A stretch of 64,000 nt of DNA, taken from the NCBI GenBank assembly GCA_014529385.2, contig CM043942.1, positions 7,561,001 to 7,625,000 on the forward strand, written 5' to 3'. The notes beneath the pieces are model-generated. The model was given only the letters and a program-made list of their open reading frames with translations, was not told where the DNA came from and searched no databases. The DNA comes from Adiantum capillus-veneris. Lineage: Eukaryota > Streptophyta > Polypodiopsida > Polypodiales > Pteridaceae. Position numbers and translations under genes: made by a program. Below, in pieces: positions 24,329 through 37,361 of this stretch (its first letter is position 1; the number at the start of each line of letters is the position of its first letter).

Positions 24329-25728
24329 TCAGTCATGCCGAGTAAGGGATTGTAAGATTGTGTTTAGAATTTGGTTTTTGTTAAAACCATTATGACAATA
24401 CTTCCTTATTAGTAGTTTAATATCTTCCCAGGCAAGGAGATAGTCAGAAGAGGAGTAGATGATCAAATATAGCACGCTGATACAAGAGCTAATAGTAGCC
24501 TTGTGAGGCATATTACTATTCCTTTTTATGAATTCCATGGGTGGCAGTTTCAGAAGATCCCTTTTCCATACAAACCTTAGGTCATAACCTCCGACAGAAG
24601 GAACATGAAGAGAGATAGAAAGGTTAAGGAATTGTACCGAAGTGAAAAAAGCCCCATTGGGTGTTATGAACCCATGCAAAGATGTAGGTTCAATCATTAG
24701 GTAGTGGGGATAAATCAGACAGTTTTCTCTAAGGAAGGCTTTATTGTTGATGGTATGTCCGAACTGTGACAGATTATCCTTGCCAGATTCGATGGATTTG
24801 AGGAACCATTTGTATTCAAAGAAACCAAGGTAAATATTACACGTAAGTGTTGAACATGAGAACCCCATGGGGATGCCTAGGCATTGGTTAAAACATAGAC
24901 CTCCAGAAATGATAGTACAGTGATTAAGACACCATAAGATGTAAAGACAAAGCTTCTCTTCGTTGAAGTGTAAGGGGTGTACAGAGTGAGATTTTTTAAT
25001 CCACCTGGGTTTCTTGGAGAGTGAAATGTTAAAAAGACCCTTTTTCCTAGTATTGGAGAAGGTCATTTTTATCACACTGGCTAGAACATTCTTAAGGCCA
25101 AGATCCCCGTCAAGGGGGATGTTTTTGTAGCATTGTGTAATATCAGCAAAAAAAAATGCGGAAGATTTTTTTGGGAGGTTAAGAGAGACTTCAGTGGAGT
25201 TTTTTGTTAACCAGAAGGGGTTGTACTGAATTTGTAAGAAGTCATGGCAGATTTTTTGTTTTGTGGTACAAATAAGTTCTAACTCAGCTAAAACTAGTTC
25301 AAGGCAAAGTGTGATATCCTTAGTGATATCAGTAAAGATACCGTTGGAGGCATCAGATATCCATCTGAACTTATGCTTATGTATCTTATAGGTGAGAAAT
25401 AGTACTGGTAATTTAATGTTGTGTACGCAATACCCTAGATTTCCTAAGTGTTTAGAGATATAACTGGTAACAATTTGTAATGAGGAGTCAATTATAATTA
25501 TCACTTTCCCAAAGACACGATCACGGGCAGCAATCCATGCTAGGTTTTTGCAGATAAGAGTGGGACAATTAGAGCTTTTACCAAGCCCGACTACGAACAA
25601 TTTGTTAGAGATTTTTTGAAAATCAAGAGCAAGCTGTGATGTTAGCCAGGAGTTATCAGCAGTGGATAACCATTTTCTAGGAATTTGTGATATGTTTTTA
25701 AAAAAAGCATTCTTCCACCAATTTTGTT
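24329..25728 (-). pseudogene. Penelope-like reverse transcriptase
   Basis: An open frame of about 466 codons; the first ATG is at 25600, but the frame continues upstream to a TAA near 25730. Motifs follow the order of Penelope-like RTs: KLFVVGLGKSSNCPTLICK (like the FV.P.DK...ICK block); LTYKIHKHKFRWIS near residue 70 from the ATG; FFADITQCYKNIP near 150; GIPMGFSCSTLTCNIYLGF near 240; and the C-terminal STS..HFLNLSI-like block. The catalytic Y-x-D-D box is TINN at 24743-24754, so the enzyme cannot be active. Penelope-like RTs are related to telomerase RT. The RWIS and DITQCY wording resembles the Chlamys/Naiad group, reported in green algae and spike mosses. No endonuclease domain lies after it, which fits an N-terminal endonuclease or none. 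Confidence 0.75.
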
Positions 25729-25789
25729 AAGTCCAATAGGACTATCTTCTCCAGTCAGAGAGAACCGACGAGGCCAGTTAAGCATCTTA

Positions 25790-27800
25790 GTACGGCTAAT
25801 AGAGCGAGATAAGGGTTTTTGGGAGAGCTAGGCATATGATTGAGCCCATTGGCCAATATTCATTGTATTTTTTTATTCTCAATAATGCTAAGATCAGAAG
25901 TACAAACGTGCATACCATATGAATCAAAGTTCTTGCAGAAAGTGGTAAATTGATAGCGAGTACAATCAGGAATAGATTCATGTCGAAGAAAATCATTATT
26001 ATAAACCAAGTTTTTGACGGGTTGTTGGTATATCCAACCAATGAGAACATTATGGAGTAATTTGTGATTTCCAAAAAGTAAGTCAAAGCACTCACAAAAA
26101 AGAGTTTTAGGTTGTATCCAATTGAGAAGTACATTGTAAAAGAGACAGTGTATGTAGATATAGTCATGGTTAGGAGCAACTTTGCTGAGAGTCCTTCATC
26201 TGCAAGGGCTTGTAGTAACCTGCAAATCATCAAGGTTTACAATTCAAGAAAATTCTTGATGGGGGATTTTTTGCCTCTTCCCCTAGTGTAGCTACGAGCC
26301 TTACCTCGGCTGGAGGAAGAGATAGGAGTTAAAAAAGATGTAAAAGAGTTGGGGATAGTAAGAGAATTGGGTCTTTTCAGAGCAGGGGAATCATCCTCAA
26401 CAATACAAGTTTTGAGTAAGTTAGAAATGATCTTTACACCTTTGTAATTAGCATAGGTAGTTAGGTAGATTCTTGCTTCATCAAATTTCAGCTCTTTGAA
26501 ACATTAATCCCCGAAAAATGTTAAAGGCGATCTGAGAAATTAGAATTTGTTTAGCTTGGACACCCAACCAAGAGCAAATAAGCGAGAGGTGAAAATCCAC
26601 TGGTTTTTCTGGGAAGAGTTGGTCAAGATGGTTGAGAATAAACCAAATGGAATGATTAAACCATATGATGCTGGATTCGCAGGAGGCTTTAGGGTCAAGA
26701 AATTTGCAGGCACATTTAACATAGGGCCAAAAAACATTCCAGATGGATTCAGAGTAAAAGTCTGGGTTACTTTTAGCAAACTCCATGTTCCCTTTAGTAT
26801 GGATGTATAGGCCAGTATTGGAAGGGCATTTAGAATTGTCAATCAGATTGAGATTGAAGGGTGCTTTGATGAGCTCTCCCTTGTTAAGAAAATTGTTCAC
26901 CTTTCAAGATCTCGAGTCCACAGTCATTGACAGTTGAGGTAGGGAGGTAGGCAAGGTATACCCAGGTCTCACTTAAAATGGGTGCTAAAAAGGCTTTTTT
27001 GGGAAGAACCCAAAGTTGATGGTCTACACCAAAGGACTCAATTTCAATCTGTCCAACAGGTAAGAAAGGAAAAACCTTAGATATTTTTGGCACCAATCCA
27101 AGAGGTTGGAGTCATTGAAGGAACAAAGGTTACTCTGGAATTCTTTGACAACTTCTAGAGCACCACTATCCCCAAAAAAAATACCACCGTTTCAAGGATA
27201 GTCAGGGTAGGAGGTGTACAGACAAAGAATGGATTGAGGCCGCACAGCTTCCTTAAAAAGTTAGACAAATCAACTCCAAAAGAGGAGAAAAGGGCAAGTT
27301 CATGTTGGCATTGTAGAGAGAGTATGGGAAGTTGAATGTACTAAGTAATCAAATTTACTCCTTCCTTGGAGTCCTTGACTAAGGTAGCCAAAATTTTAAC
27401 CCAATCATTAAAAGACAACATGTGTAAGATAGACATTTTCTTCTCTGAGCAAGAGATGAGTCATAAATTAGTTGAGAAGCATCCAAACTATCTATACATA
27501 TGAGAGAAAGAGATCTGGCTATAGAGAGAGGCTCAGAGGTCGATTCCAATCCTTGTGAGAGAGCAAGAGTCTGCAGTATACCAAAAAAGGTAAGTGAGGA
27601 TATATTTATTTACAGTAGTAGGCAATACAATCCTTGGCATTTCTAGCAAGGAAGTGTCTGGTTCTAATTGCCAAAGCATTTTTTGGTTTACGATCTTTAA
27701 GGTACAATTTAATCTGTTTGAGAATCTTTGTATGATTCTCAGGGTTGTGTTTAACACTCATGCGAGCTGTCATTCTAAAAGGCTTGTGGTCCTAAAAGGA
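25790..27800 (-). pseudogene. Upstream coding part of the Penelope-like element, broken
   Basis: Coding-like pieces continue upstream of RT in changing frames. Near 25876-25916, YGMHVCTSDLSIIENKK matches the conserved C..GH.CT.DL.II.N block that precedes RT in Penelope-like proteins. FCKNFD before it would be the remains of the C-x-C region. Further upstream, 26290-26470 encodes a Ser/Arg-rich run ending GRGKKSPIKNFLEL. The stretch 26481-26900 (ESIWNVFWPYVKCACKF) and 26884-27096 (ESFGVDHQLWVLPKKAF) come next. Near 27610-27780 lie KPFRMTARMSVKHNP and ARNAKDCIAYYC. I could not find a GIY-YIG endonuclease motif. The region ends at the copia insertion at 27929. Confidence 0.5.
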
Positions 27801-27928
27801 AATATGACAAAATGAATAAGAACAGTCACAATAAGTTGGGCCTGCAAACCTAAAATCGGTAAAGTCAAAGACTATAATAGCCGTGAGCAGGAGACCAAAA
27901 AAATAGTCTAAGAAGGACCACCTAACAC

Positions 27929-28155
27929 TGTTACCACATACATGTGGTAGTGATGTGTGTGAACACACTAGGACCGCCGGGGCATTTTTTCCCTCTTTAG
28001 GAGGTTTTTTCCCCCGAGCATTGTATATACGCCCATCACTCTAGGGCTATCTATCTTTCCATTGCACACTAAGTAACACAGTCTCCATTGTGTGCCTTGA
28101 GCTTCCTTCGTCTTCTCCAAGCTGTGTGCGTTTCTCTACAACCCTAATTCCAACA
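27929..28155 (+). mobile_element. Copia 5' LTR
   Basis: Runs from TGTTACC to TTCCAACA. It has a TATATA box near 28024, and small hairpins at its start (CCACAT-AC-ATGTGG and GTGTGT-GA-ACACAC). Confidence 0.96.
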
Positions 28156-28157
28156 AT

Positions 28158-28169
28158 TGGTATCAGAGC
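28158..28169 (+). promoter_or_regulatory. Primer binding site, initiator tRNA-Met
   Basis: TGGTATCAGAGC, two nucleotides after the LTR. This is the usual primer site of plant copia elements. Confidence 0.95.
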
Positions 28170-28510
28170 AGGTCACGTCCTCCCGGGCTTAGTCGCCAGC
28201 TGCTCCAGTATACGCCTGCTCACTTTCTTCGATTTTAGTGAGCTTTGGCGAGCGTTCGCAGGTCGACAAATATTTAGGGATAGCTCGTAGAGCTAGGTCT
28301 GCTCAGAATTTTGATTTGGGCTCATTTCGGCCTCCGTTTCCACTACAGGCAGTACTGCACAGGCTATTTCGTCATTTTGTGCAAAATTTTTGTCAGTGCC
28401 GTTTTCTGCATACATGTGCCTTATAGTCTTCTACAGTTTGTGCTATATAGCACAGGTTGTTCCCGCTCCATTTCTCCTATTTTCGGGCAATTTGCACATC
28501 AGGTGCAACA

Positions 28511-29329
28511 TTGGCTGACAACAACAACATAGATGTGTTCAAGATGTTTGTTGCTGAGGACAGGTTGGATGGGGACAAATACCCTATGTCGGCTTGTATG
28601 ATGCACCATGTTCTTGTGTCAAAGGGTGTCTGGAACATTGTGCAGGGCATTGATGTACGTCCTGGTTCCGAGGATGTAGGCGATGTTGAGGATGTTGCAG
28701 GTCTTGCTGCAAGGATTGCAGCTGTTAGAGTTGATTTGCCTACGGAAGAACAAGCTCGTTGGGATGTTAAGGATGCACAGGCTCATGCATTGATTGCGTT
28801 GTCTGTGAAGCGCACCATTGTTCCTCACATCCGTTCAGCAAAATCTGCAAAACAGGCTTGGGATATTCTAGCAGGTCTTTATGCAAGCCGCAATGAGGCT
28901 AAAATTGCTTTGCTGCGTAAAGAGCTGGAGTCGAAGATTATGCATGAGGAAGATGATATGGACACTTTCCTTGCTAGTGTCAAGGATATCAATGAGTACC
29001 TTATTTCTGTAGGAGAAGTCATTTCAGACAGTTCCCTTGTGCAGACTGTTCTTGATGCCTTACCAGATTCTTACCAGACTTTTGCTATTACTTGGAGACT
29101 TATGACCCAAGGAAATCCAAAAGTTGTTAAGTTTGATGCATTATGCACATTGCTGTTGCAAGAGTCACTTTCTAGAAAAAATAGGACTAGGCAGCGTGCA
29201 GTTGAACAGGCTTTTATTGCTTCTCAAAGAAAGGGTGGTAACAGTAATGCAACCACTTCTTATGGTTCTGCTGCGAGTGGCAAAAATTCTGTTCCTAATG
29301 CCATTATTGTAAAGCCAATGATCACTTGA
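28511..29329 (+). pseudogene. Copia gag
   Basis: Capsid-type Gag. The frame starts near LADNNNIDVFKMF, where TTG stands at the place an initiator ATG would be expected; the next ATG is at 28544. Typical blocks are RWDVKDAQAHALIALSV, SAKQAWDILAGLY and MDTFLASVKDINEYLISVG, with DALPDSYQTF near the end. The zinc knuckle CHYCKANDHLIKSC starts at 29299 in another frame, so a small indel just before it separates gag from pol. In active copia elements gag and pol form one frame. Confidence 0.85.
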
Positions 29330-30847
29330 TCAAGTCGTGTCCTAAGTTGAAGGCCAAAGAGACTAAGAAGAAAGAGGGTGGTTCCACTGCAAATGCTGGT
29401 TCCACTACAAATGAAGCCATTGTTGAGTCTTCTGTGAAAGGAGACTGTGTTGCTGATGTCGATGCAGAATGGGCTTTTAGCCCAGAGTGCACTTACAATC
29501 CTGTTGTCCATGATGCATGCTTGTCAGTTGCTGCAGATTCACATGTGTGGTATTTCGATAGTGGTGGTACAAAGCACATTACCTCATATCGTGAATTGTT
29601 TACCTCTCTCGAGTCTCTCCCTCATGGGAATTCAGTCACTTGTGCCAACAACGCCTCTTATCCAGTTCAGGGAGTTGGAAAGATTGTGCTCACTGCTGCT
29701 AATGGCAGTTCTTTCACACTTGTTGATGCACTTTATGTACCTGGGATCAAGAAGAATCTCTTGTCTGTATCCGCACTTACTAGACTTGGACTTGTAGTCA
29801 AATTTGTGGATGACAGATGTATAGTTCATGATCTCAGTTTTGGTGATGAAATTGTTGCATCTGGGCTTTTGTGCAGTGGGCTGTATAAGCTCACTTTGTA
29901 TGACAAGTGTGGAAAAAATTTTGCAAATTCTATTGTAGATTCAAGGGCTATTTCAGATGCAAAACTTTGGCATGCACTTTTGGGTCATTTGAATTTTGCC
30001 AGTTTGCTGCGTTTGCAGAAATCTGATATGGTTGCTTCTTTTTCGCCTCTTGAAGCACCTGTCAAACATGTTTGTGTAGGCTGTATTTTGGGTAAGATGC
30101 AGCGTTCTAAATTTCCAAAGGATGGTTCAGTTTGGGCCACATGCAGGTTGCAGCTTGTGCATAGTGATTTTTGTGGGCCCATGCAAACTCCGTCCTTGGG
30201 CAATTACCTATACTTCATGACTTTCATTGATGATTACTCCAGGCATGCATGGGTATTTCCGCTAAAGCGAAGTCCGAAGTTTTTATGTGCTTCAAACAAT
30301 TTCTGGCTATGGCTGAAAATGTCTCGAAATGTACTATGGGCACCCTCCGTTCCGATAGAGGGGGGGAGTATATGTCTCGTGAATTTAATGCATTTCTGGC
30401 TAGTCGTGGGATAAAACGCCAATGTATAGTGCCTTATACACCTCAGCAAAATGGTGTTGCTGAGAGGAAAAACAGGTCACTGACGGAAATGGCACGATGT
30501 ATGGTCAAAAGTCAAGCTTTACCGAATTCTTTTTGGCTTGAAGCCATCATGTGTGCCACTATGTACTTAACAGGTGTCCTACGAAACCTTTGCAGTCTAT
30601 TACTCCATATGAAGCATGGCATGATAGAAAGCCTTCTATTGAGCACATGAGTGTTTTTGGCTGTTTGGCATATGCTTTGTTGCCACAAGTGCAGCGCAGA
30701 AAATTGAATGATAAGGCTGTCAAATGTATTTTTGTTGGTTATAGTGCTGAAAGCAAAGGTTACAGGTTGTATCATCCGCAAACAAAACGTATTTTGGTTT
30801 CTCGGGATGTAGTGTTTGTGGAAGATTCTGTTCAGCCCTTGCTGTAA
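29299..30847 (+). pseudogene. Copia protease and integrase
   Basis: Starts with the gag knuckle. Next is the protease word VWYFDSGGTKHIT, where copia proteases usually have DSGA, then LYVPGIKKNLLSV. Integrase has the zinc pair HALLGHLNF and CVGCILGK, first Asp in HSDFCGPM, second in RSDRGGEY and Glu in NGVAERKN with 35 residues between. The core residues are intact. The frame changes near 30270 and near 30570, and closes with TAA at 30847 after VFVEDSVQPLL. Confidence 0.88.
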
Positions 30848-31056
30848 TGTACTAGAGACAGTAATGTAAGCTCACAGGACATTTATGACACTTTTTTGCC
30901 TCTTTTCAGTGGTGGAAATACGAATGTAAGTTCAATGAGGCAAATGTACAGCCTATGGGGGTTTTTGAAAATGTTCTAGATCAGCCTATTACTGATGCAG
31001 ATGTACATGATGTACTTGATGAGGAAAGGGCTGAAAATGAGTAGGAGGCTAGAGGT

Positions 31057-32736
31057 ATGCCAAAATGGCTGGTGCACACTTTGCGTGACAGTAAATTGGA
31101 CGCACCTTTGTCTAGTCGTACTCGTTCAAGCTCTCGCCATGCATCTTATGCATCGGATTGTTATGCTTTGGTTGTGTCTAGCTTACATGGTGTTGAGGAG
31201 CCTCTGTCTTTTGATGAAGCACAGAATTCAGAAAATTGGATGGCTGCCATGCAATCAGAATATGATGCACTTATAGAAAATGACACATGGACTTTATGTG
31301 ATTTTCCTCATGGCAAAAAGTCCATTTGTACGAAGTGGGTTTACAAGTTGAAACGCAAGCTGGATGGTGAGATCGATCGCCATAAGGCTCGACTTGTTGC
31401 AAAAGGTTATGCACAGCAAAAAGGCATAGATTATGAAGAGACTTTTGCTCCCACTTGTCGTATGACTACTATGCATTTTCTATGTGCATTGGTAGCTCAT
31501 TTTGGTTGGGATGTACATCAATCAGACATTGTTACTGCTTTCTTGAATGGTGACATATTTGAGGAAGTTTATGTAACGTAGCCTTGCGGTTTTGTCATAA
31601 AAGGACAAGAGGACAAAGTGTGCAGATGTAAGAAGGCTTTGTATGGGTTGAAGCAATCTCCTCATGCTTGGTATGAGAAAGATGACACTCATTTGGTTAA
31701 ACGAGGCTTTCGTAACAGTCCAACAGAAAGCACATCGTATGTAAAGAGTGAGGATGATGTATTTCTCATTGTGGTTCTTTATGTCGATGATTTGCTGATC
31801 ACTGGACCAAATGAGAGACATATTGCTGAATTTAAGACTGATTTGAATGCTACTTTCAAGATGAAAGATTTGAGGTTGTTGCATCATTACTTGGGTATAC
31901 AGTTTAAGCAGTGTGATGGTGGTATTGCCTTGTGTTAGAAAAGTTACATAGAGACATTGCTATGTAAGTTTGGACTTGAGGATTGCAAACCTATTGCCAC
32001 TCCCATGGAAACAGGTTTGAAGTTGAGTCTACATGATGCTGGTGATCCTGAGGATGTCACTCTTTACCAAATTGCTGTTGGCTGCCTCATTTATGTATGC
32101 AACACGAGGCTAGATATTCAGTTTGCAGTCTCACAGGACAGCACATTTATGCATAGCCCAGGGTCTAAGCATTGGCAGGGTGTCAAGAGGATTTTCTGCT
32201 ACCTTAGTGGCACTTTACATCTTGGCTTGTTTTATCCCAAGGGGGGATCATTGCTGCCAGACTTACATGCTTTTTCAGACTCAGATTGGGCTGGTTGTTT
32301 TGACATGCGAGTGTCCACAAGTGGTTTTTGTTTCATGCTTGGCAGTTCATGTATATCATGGTTGAGGAAGAAGCAACCTACTGTGGCCACTTTGAGTTGT
32401 GAGGCTGAGTACAGGGCAGTCTTCACAGCTACGGTTGAGTGTGTATGGCTCAGACGCCTTATGGCTGATTTGGGTGTTGGACAGGACACTGCCAACACTA
32501 TCTACACTGACAGTCAGAGCACATTGGCAGTTGTGAGGAACCGAGTTTTTCATGCTCGCACAAAGCACATTGAGGTGCATTACCACTATGTCAGGGAGAG
32601 GCTCTCAGCAGGAGAGATCAGCTTGTCTTATGTGCCAACACAGGACAACCTTGCAGATCTTTTCACAAAGGCATTGTCTCGTGATAATCTTAAATCTTTC
32701 CGCAAAGCTTTGGGCTTACTCCCCTTTGTGGACTGA
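31057..32736 (+). pseudogene. Copia reverse transcriptase and RNase H
   Basis: RT begins near FDEAQNSENWMAAMQ, with the usual KWVYKLKRKLDGE, HKARLVAKGYAQQ and DVHQSDIVTAFLNGD. The active site LYVDDLLITG is intact. Two TAG stops interrupt an otherwise constant frame: near 31579 before PCGF and near 31936 before KSYIE. RNase H follows: AFSDSDWAG, LSCEAEYRA, YTDSQSTLAV and HIEVHYHYVRE are complete, up to the stop at 32736. Both stops stand where CAG is usual in copia proteins, which suits cytosine deamination at CHG sites. Confidence 0.9.
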
Positions 32737-32812
32737 TCATGTCCTCAGGGCATGGCACTTCCCTTTACTCATGTGCCAGCTCTCGTTCACCGCGTCACTA
32801 CAGGGTGGGATT

Positions 32813-33039
32813 TGTTACCATATACATGTGGTAGTGATGTGTGTGAACACACTAGGACCGCCGGGGCATTTTTTCCCTCTTTAGGAGTTTTTTTCCCCCG
32901 AGCATTGTATATACTCCCATCACTCCAGGGCTATCTATCTTTCCATTGCACACTAAGTAACACACTCTCCATTGTGTGCCTTGAGCTTCCTTCGTCTTCT
33001 CCAAGCTGTGTGCGTTTCTCTGCAACCCTAATTCCAACA
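32813..33039 (+). mobile_element. Copia 3' LTR
   Basis: Second LTR, preceded by the purine-rich CAGGGTGGGATT. Six substitutions and no indels against the 5' LTR. Confidence 0.96.
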
Positions 33040-33169
33040 AACACTAGTCAACCAACGAGGGGATTATAGACTATAGTTCAATCCTAGAGCTAGATTTCAA
33101 GCTAAGTTTCCAAAGCCAGCATCCCGGTTTTTTCGGAAAGGAAAAACCTTATGTATATTATGTGTGTGT

Positions 33170-34549
33170 AGCTGTTTTACCATAAATAATATGACATAAT
33201 TGAACTTTAAACATTCAAAAGACAGCTGGCTTTAGAATAATTGAAATGATAAGTACAAAAGTAACTCAGTCTTAGAATTAATTTTGTACAATGTTTGTAA
33301 GAATGAAGCCTCATTCCAGTATACAAAGTGACTGAATAACTTCTCAATTAGTAAGTGAATGAATGTGTAATCCAGTGTAGGACAGCTAACCAAAGCCAAA
33401 GAAAATCTTCCAAGACAAGATAGAGTCCTCAAACAAGACAATAGATATTTTAGCCTTGGATGTGTTTTACAGGTATCAATGGACTATACCATTTGTTATC
33501 CATGTCGATGTATTAAAAAAAAATCAACTTTGTATAAGCTTAGTCCATAGTAAATGTTTTAATACCCAAAATTTTCCTTCTATAGAAGAATTTTATATCA
33601 TTTTGATTAGAAGGACATTACCCCTTCTAATCCAAGTGTCAGAATCCCCCCATATTTAGTCGCAGTTCATCTTTTAGTAAAAGCACTAGTTAGTGCAGTA
33701 GGTTTTAAATAAACAATCCTTTAGTAGTCACAGTCCTAGTTTAATGTTTGTTTTAAGGTTGGGCAAATTTTTTAGGCCCATCATGTTACCAGAACTTACC
33801 ATATTTTGTAAGTTAGCCTACCTTAATCATCCTTTCGGCCAACCCAAGTAGTCAGGAAGCCCTTGCAGAATCCAAAAATTTTTTAAATGCTACATAGTAA
33901 GCAATCTCATACGATAATATACACAGGAGATCATTGTAGAAATTTCCTCATGATGGTATCAGCCATTTTACTAGTAACCAAGACAAGTGGTGATACCATC
34001 AAACACCCATAAGTAGCAGGTTTAGGCCATATTTACACCAAAATTTACAAGATCATAGTCCCTATGTAGCAGCCAAAAGGCAGTGTAACAACCAGACTTT
34101 TAGGGAACCATCACAGAAGTAGTCATGGCGACAACCAATACCATAGTGATGTAAATGGTAAACCATCCTTTTTTTTCCTATTTAAGCATTAGTCGGTAGT
34201 TAACAGCAAATAACCAAGTAAATGGGCCAAGTAACCACTAGTAAGCTAGCAGTCAGAGCGTACAATTTTACCATTGAAATATATCCATAATCCAAAACAG
34301 TGATAGCATGCTTCGTGGCCAAAACATATATATACGCATTACTGGTGTGCGGAAGGTGAAGCAACACCCCAATTTTCCAAGCTCTCCATCAATAAAATAA
34401 CATGAGTTTTATCCCGTCATAGAGTAATAGTCATGCAACAAGGTACCATATAGCCTGCCTTCCTGCAACCGAGATCAGTAGGCAAGAGGAAAAAAATATA
34501 TATATCCCTGTTTGTACCGGTTACCAGGGCAAAAAAGTAGCAACCCTAG
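33170..34549 (-). repeat. Flanking repeat copy 2, first part
   Basis: Matches 21939 to about 23330 in copy 1, in the same orientation, starting after a short (TG)n at GTTTTACCATAAATAATATG. It ends exactly at the CCTAG target duplication of element B. The 125 bp between the copia element and this repeat hold nothing recognisable. Confidence 0.85.
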
Positions 34550-35214
<665 letters not shown>

Positions 35215-36583
35215 TCCCCCCCTTCCTGATGTAGATTCCGTCCTCGGAAGCTATTGAGTTGAAGCTCGTTCATCGAGGTGGAAAAGAATTTGAGATGAAT
35301 GTCCTTAGCCTTCTTCAGTCACTGCAAAATCAAACAACATTGGCACAGTAATTGCATTCTCATATGTGATTAAAAAGCATATGCAGTTTTAGGTAGACAA
35401 ATTGATTGGTAAAAGAATTTCAAACAATTTGTCAGCAATGAACATTAAATTGCAATGTAATCAAATGCATAAACAGATGTAAAGGTAAAAAATTAAACAA
35501 GTCTGGGGTCGCTAATTTGACGGTCAAAAGGCACTAGAGATCGAATATTAATACCATGGATAAGCTTCTTAATTTTCTGTGGTCAATTAAGTTGTTTAAT
35601 CGCGAGAGCCAAGTATTCATGTTCGAGGGCTGACTAGAGGCTATATCTAGAAGACCTTGTAGTTAAGCTACCATAAAAGGAATTTCTCATGAAATCATCG
35701 CGTGACTGATTAATTTTTCTTTGACCCCCCAAATTCTTTTCACAGTGATTCAATTTTGATGTGTGTGCTTATTTTGTATGCCTTGGGTTTTTTGCTTTTC
35801 AAGAAAAAACGCCCATACTCGGAACCTCTAGGGCTCTAGTACCATAGGCGATACATGTGAGTGAAGTACCCAATCAAGCTGAGATTTCTCTTCCAGCTTA
35901 AGATTTTACAATGCGGCACTTTGATTTTTTGTTTGTTCATTTTCATCATTTTAATTTTGTAACTTTGGGGGGTCATATAACACTGATACACCTCCCCAGG
36001 CTCATCACACTACTAAACTCCCTTTATAATACTTAAGCTAAAGGTCAATAGGGTCAAGCCCACTAGAAAGCCCTAGTACATTTCACACAATGCTGCCTAA
36101 ATCGGATTAAGAACCTAAGTAACCATTAATTATTAGGAAGGCATTCCCCATGGTATTAAGAGAAGATCTCTAACACCTAACTTGGTCAAACTAGCTTAGT
36201 CGGACTTGCTTGATGTTTAAACCTAGACAAGGGATTATGACAAAAAAGACATTGAATTAAATGTTTGATACTAAGCAAATGTGTTGGATATTATGCTACC
36301 AATCACAATCAAAGCAGACAATCATAGATGAAAAAAAGATAAGGGACAATGCTAATGGACAAGAAACACCTGTTTGTGTTGATGGTGGCGCTTGATCTAA
36401 AGTGTGAACGAGAGATTCCATGAAGGTCCAAATCCTATCAATAGCAACACGCTCCTGTACACACTAGGAAACAAAAGGAATACCTCCAGGAGGCACATTA
36501 GTGGGAAAAGGTACCAACACTTATTGAACACAACAAAAAACATAAGGAACCCTAACCTAATTAGTTGCACTCCCCCTAGAGAG
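35215..36583 (-). other. Element B 3' non-coding region
   Basis: No credible reading frame. It corresponds to the stretch between the last ORF and the 3' LTR, and I recognise no further signal apart from the polypurine tract at its left edge. Confidence 0.5.
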
Positions 36584-37042
36584 TCAAGGGAATAGGATAT
36601 TGTAGAGGTTGGGGGGAAACCCTAAGGCTAAACCCCTATCCTCGTCGTCGAGATAAACAAAGTCATCATCCATGAGACCATATGTGCCATCTGTGTAGTC
36701 CTGTAAATTTTCTTCTTCATCATAGGTGCCCATGTTTACTAAGAAGGTCACTAGACGCCTATAGTCATCTTGGTCAAAAGGGTAGGCTTGTGCAATGGGA
36801 GAAACGCTCTCTACTAAGTATGGATCAGACGTGGTCAAGAGACGTACCAGCCATTCTAACTCCTCAAAATTCCTCTCACATGCTAGAGTACCTATCAAAT
36901 CCCATTCACATGCAAGCAATGGAAAGACCATGTGAAATATTTGTGAAAAGTAACGAGGGTACCTCTCACCCAAGGCAGGAGTGGATGACTCTAGCGTACT
37001 AGCCATATCTGTACACGCAAATAGATGATGGCTAGAGTGCAA
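36584..37042 (-). CDS. Extra 152-residue ORF of element B, unknown function
   Basis: Open frame on the coding strand between the pol tail and the 3' LTR, where some plant gypsy lineages carry an env-like or accessory ORF. The protein is acidic, with EWDLIGTLACERNFEELEW in the middle and a cluster TYDEEENLQDYTDGTYG near residue 110, then DDDFVYLDDED. No signal peptide, clear membrane segment or known motif is visible. Element A has no counterpart. It could be a captured sequence or a chance frame; the even amino-acid composition and length favour a once-coding region. Confidence 0.45.
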   Translation of the reverse strand: MHSSHHLFACTDMASTLESSTPALGERYPRYFSQIFHMVFPLLACEWDLIGTLACERNFEELEWLVRLLTTSDPYLVESVSPIAQAYPFDQDDYRRLVTFLVNMGTYDEEENLQDYTDGTYGLMDDDFVYLDDEDRGLALGFPPNLYNILFP

Positions 37043-37361
37043 ATATTACAAGGGTCGTGTTATTGTGCATAATTTGTTTTTATGATTTTGTGTTATGGCT
37101 CTTGATCTTTTACTTTTTTATCTTGTTTTTGTGAGTATAAGGCTTTATATATACATTCCCTAAGATTGGAGATTAAGAGGTCAGGGAGAAAGGTTGAGAG
37201 GGAAGCAAGTGAATAATGGATGTCAACAAACACTCCCCCCTCACTTGGGTAGATCATACCGTTTGAAATGATGTCGTCACCCTTTGAAACCAATTGTTCT
37301 AGTTGGTAATAGGTGAGGATTTTTGCCAGTAGTTTTCTATTACCCTAGGTGCCTCGTCAAG

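Larger units (their letters stand above)
27929..33039 (+). mobile_element. Complete Ty1/copia element with 5-bp target duplication
   Basis: The two LTRs are both 227 bp and differ at six positions. The 5 bp before the element and after it are both AACAC, so its borders are certain. Internal order is primer site, gag, protease, integrase, RT, RNase H, as in copia elements. It inserted into the Penelope-like region in the opposite orientation. About 2.6% LTR difference indicates moderate age. Confidence 0.97.

Noticed and set aside
25796-26233. Hydrophobic ORF that looks like a membrane protein
   Set aside because: The neighbouring frame of the same strand carries the Penelope-like block HVCTSDLSIIEN, so this is an out-of-frame shadow.
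26547-26810. Plus-strand ORF opposite the Penelope-like region
   Set aside because: It is antisense to a better-supported minus-strand coding stretch and has no motif.
32752-33069. ORF across the copia 3' LTR
   Set aside because: It runs from the end of RNase H through the LTR into flanking DNA and has a partner at 28090 in the other LTR. It is repeat sequence, not a gene.
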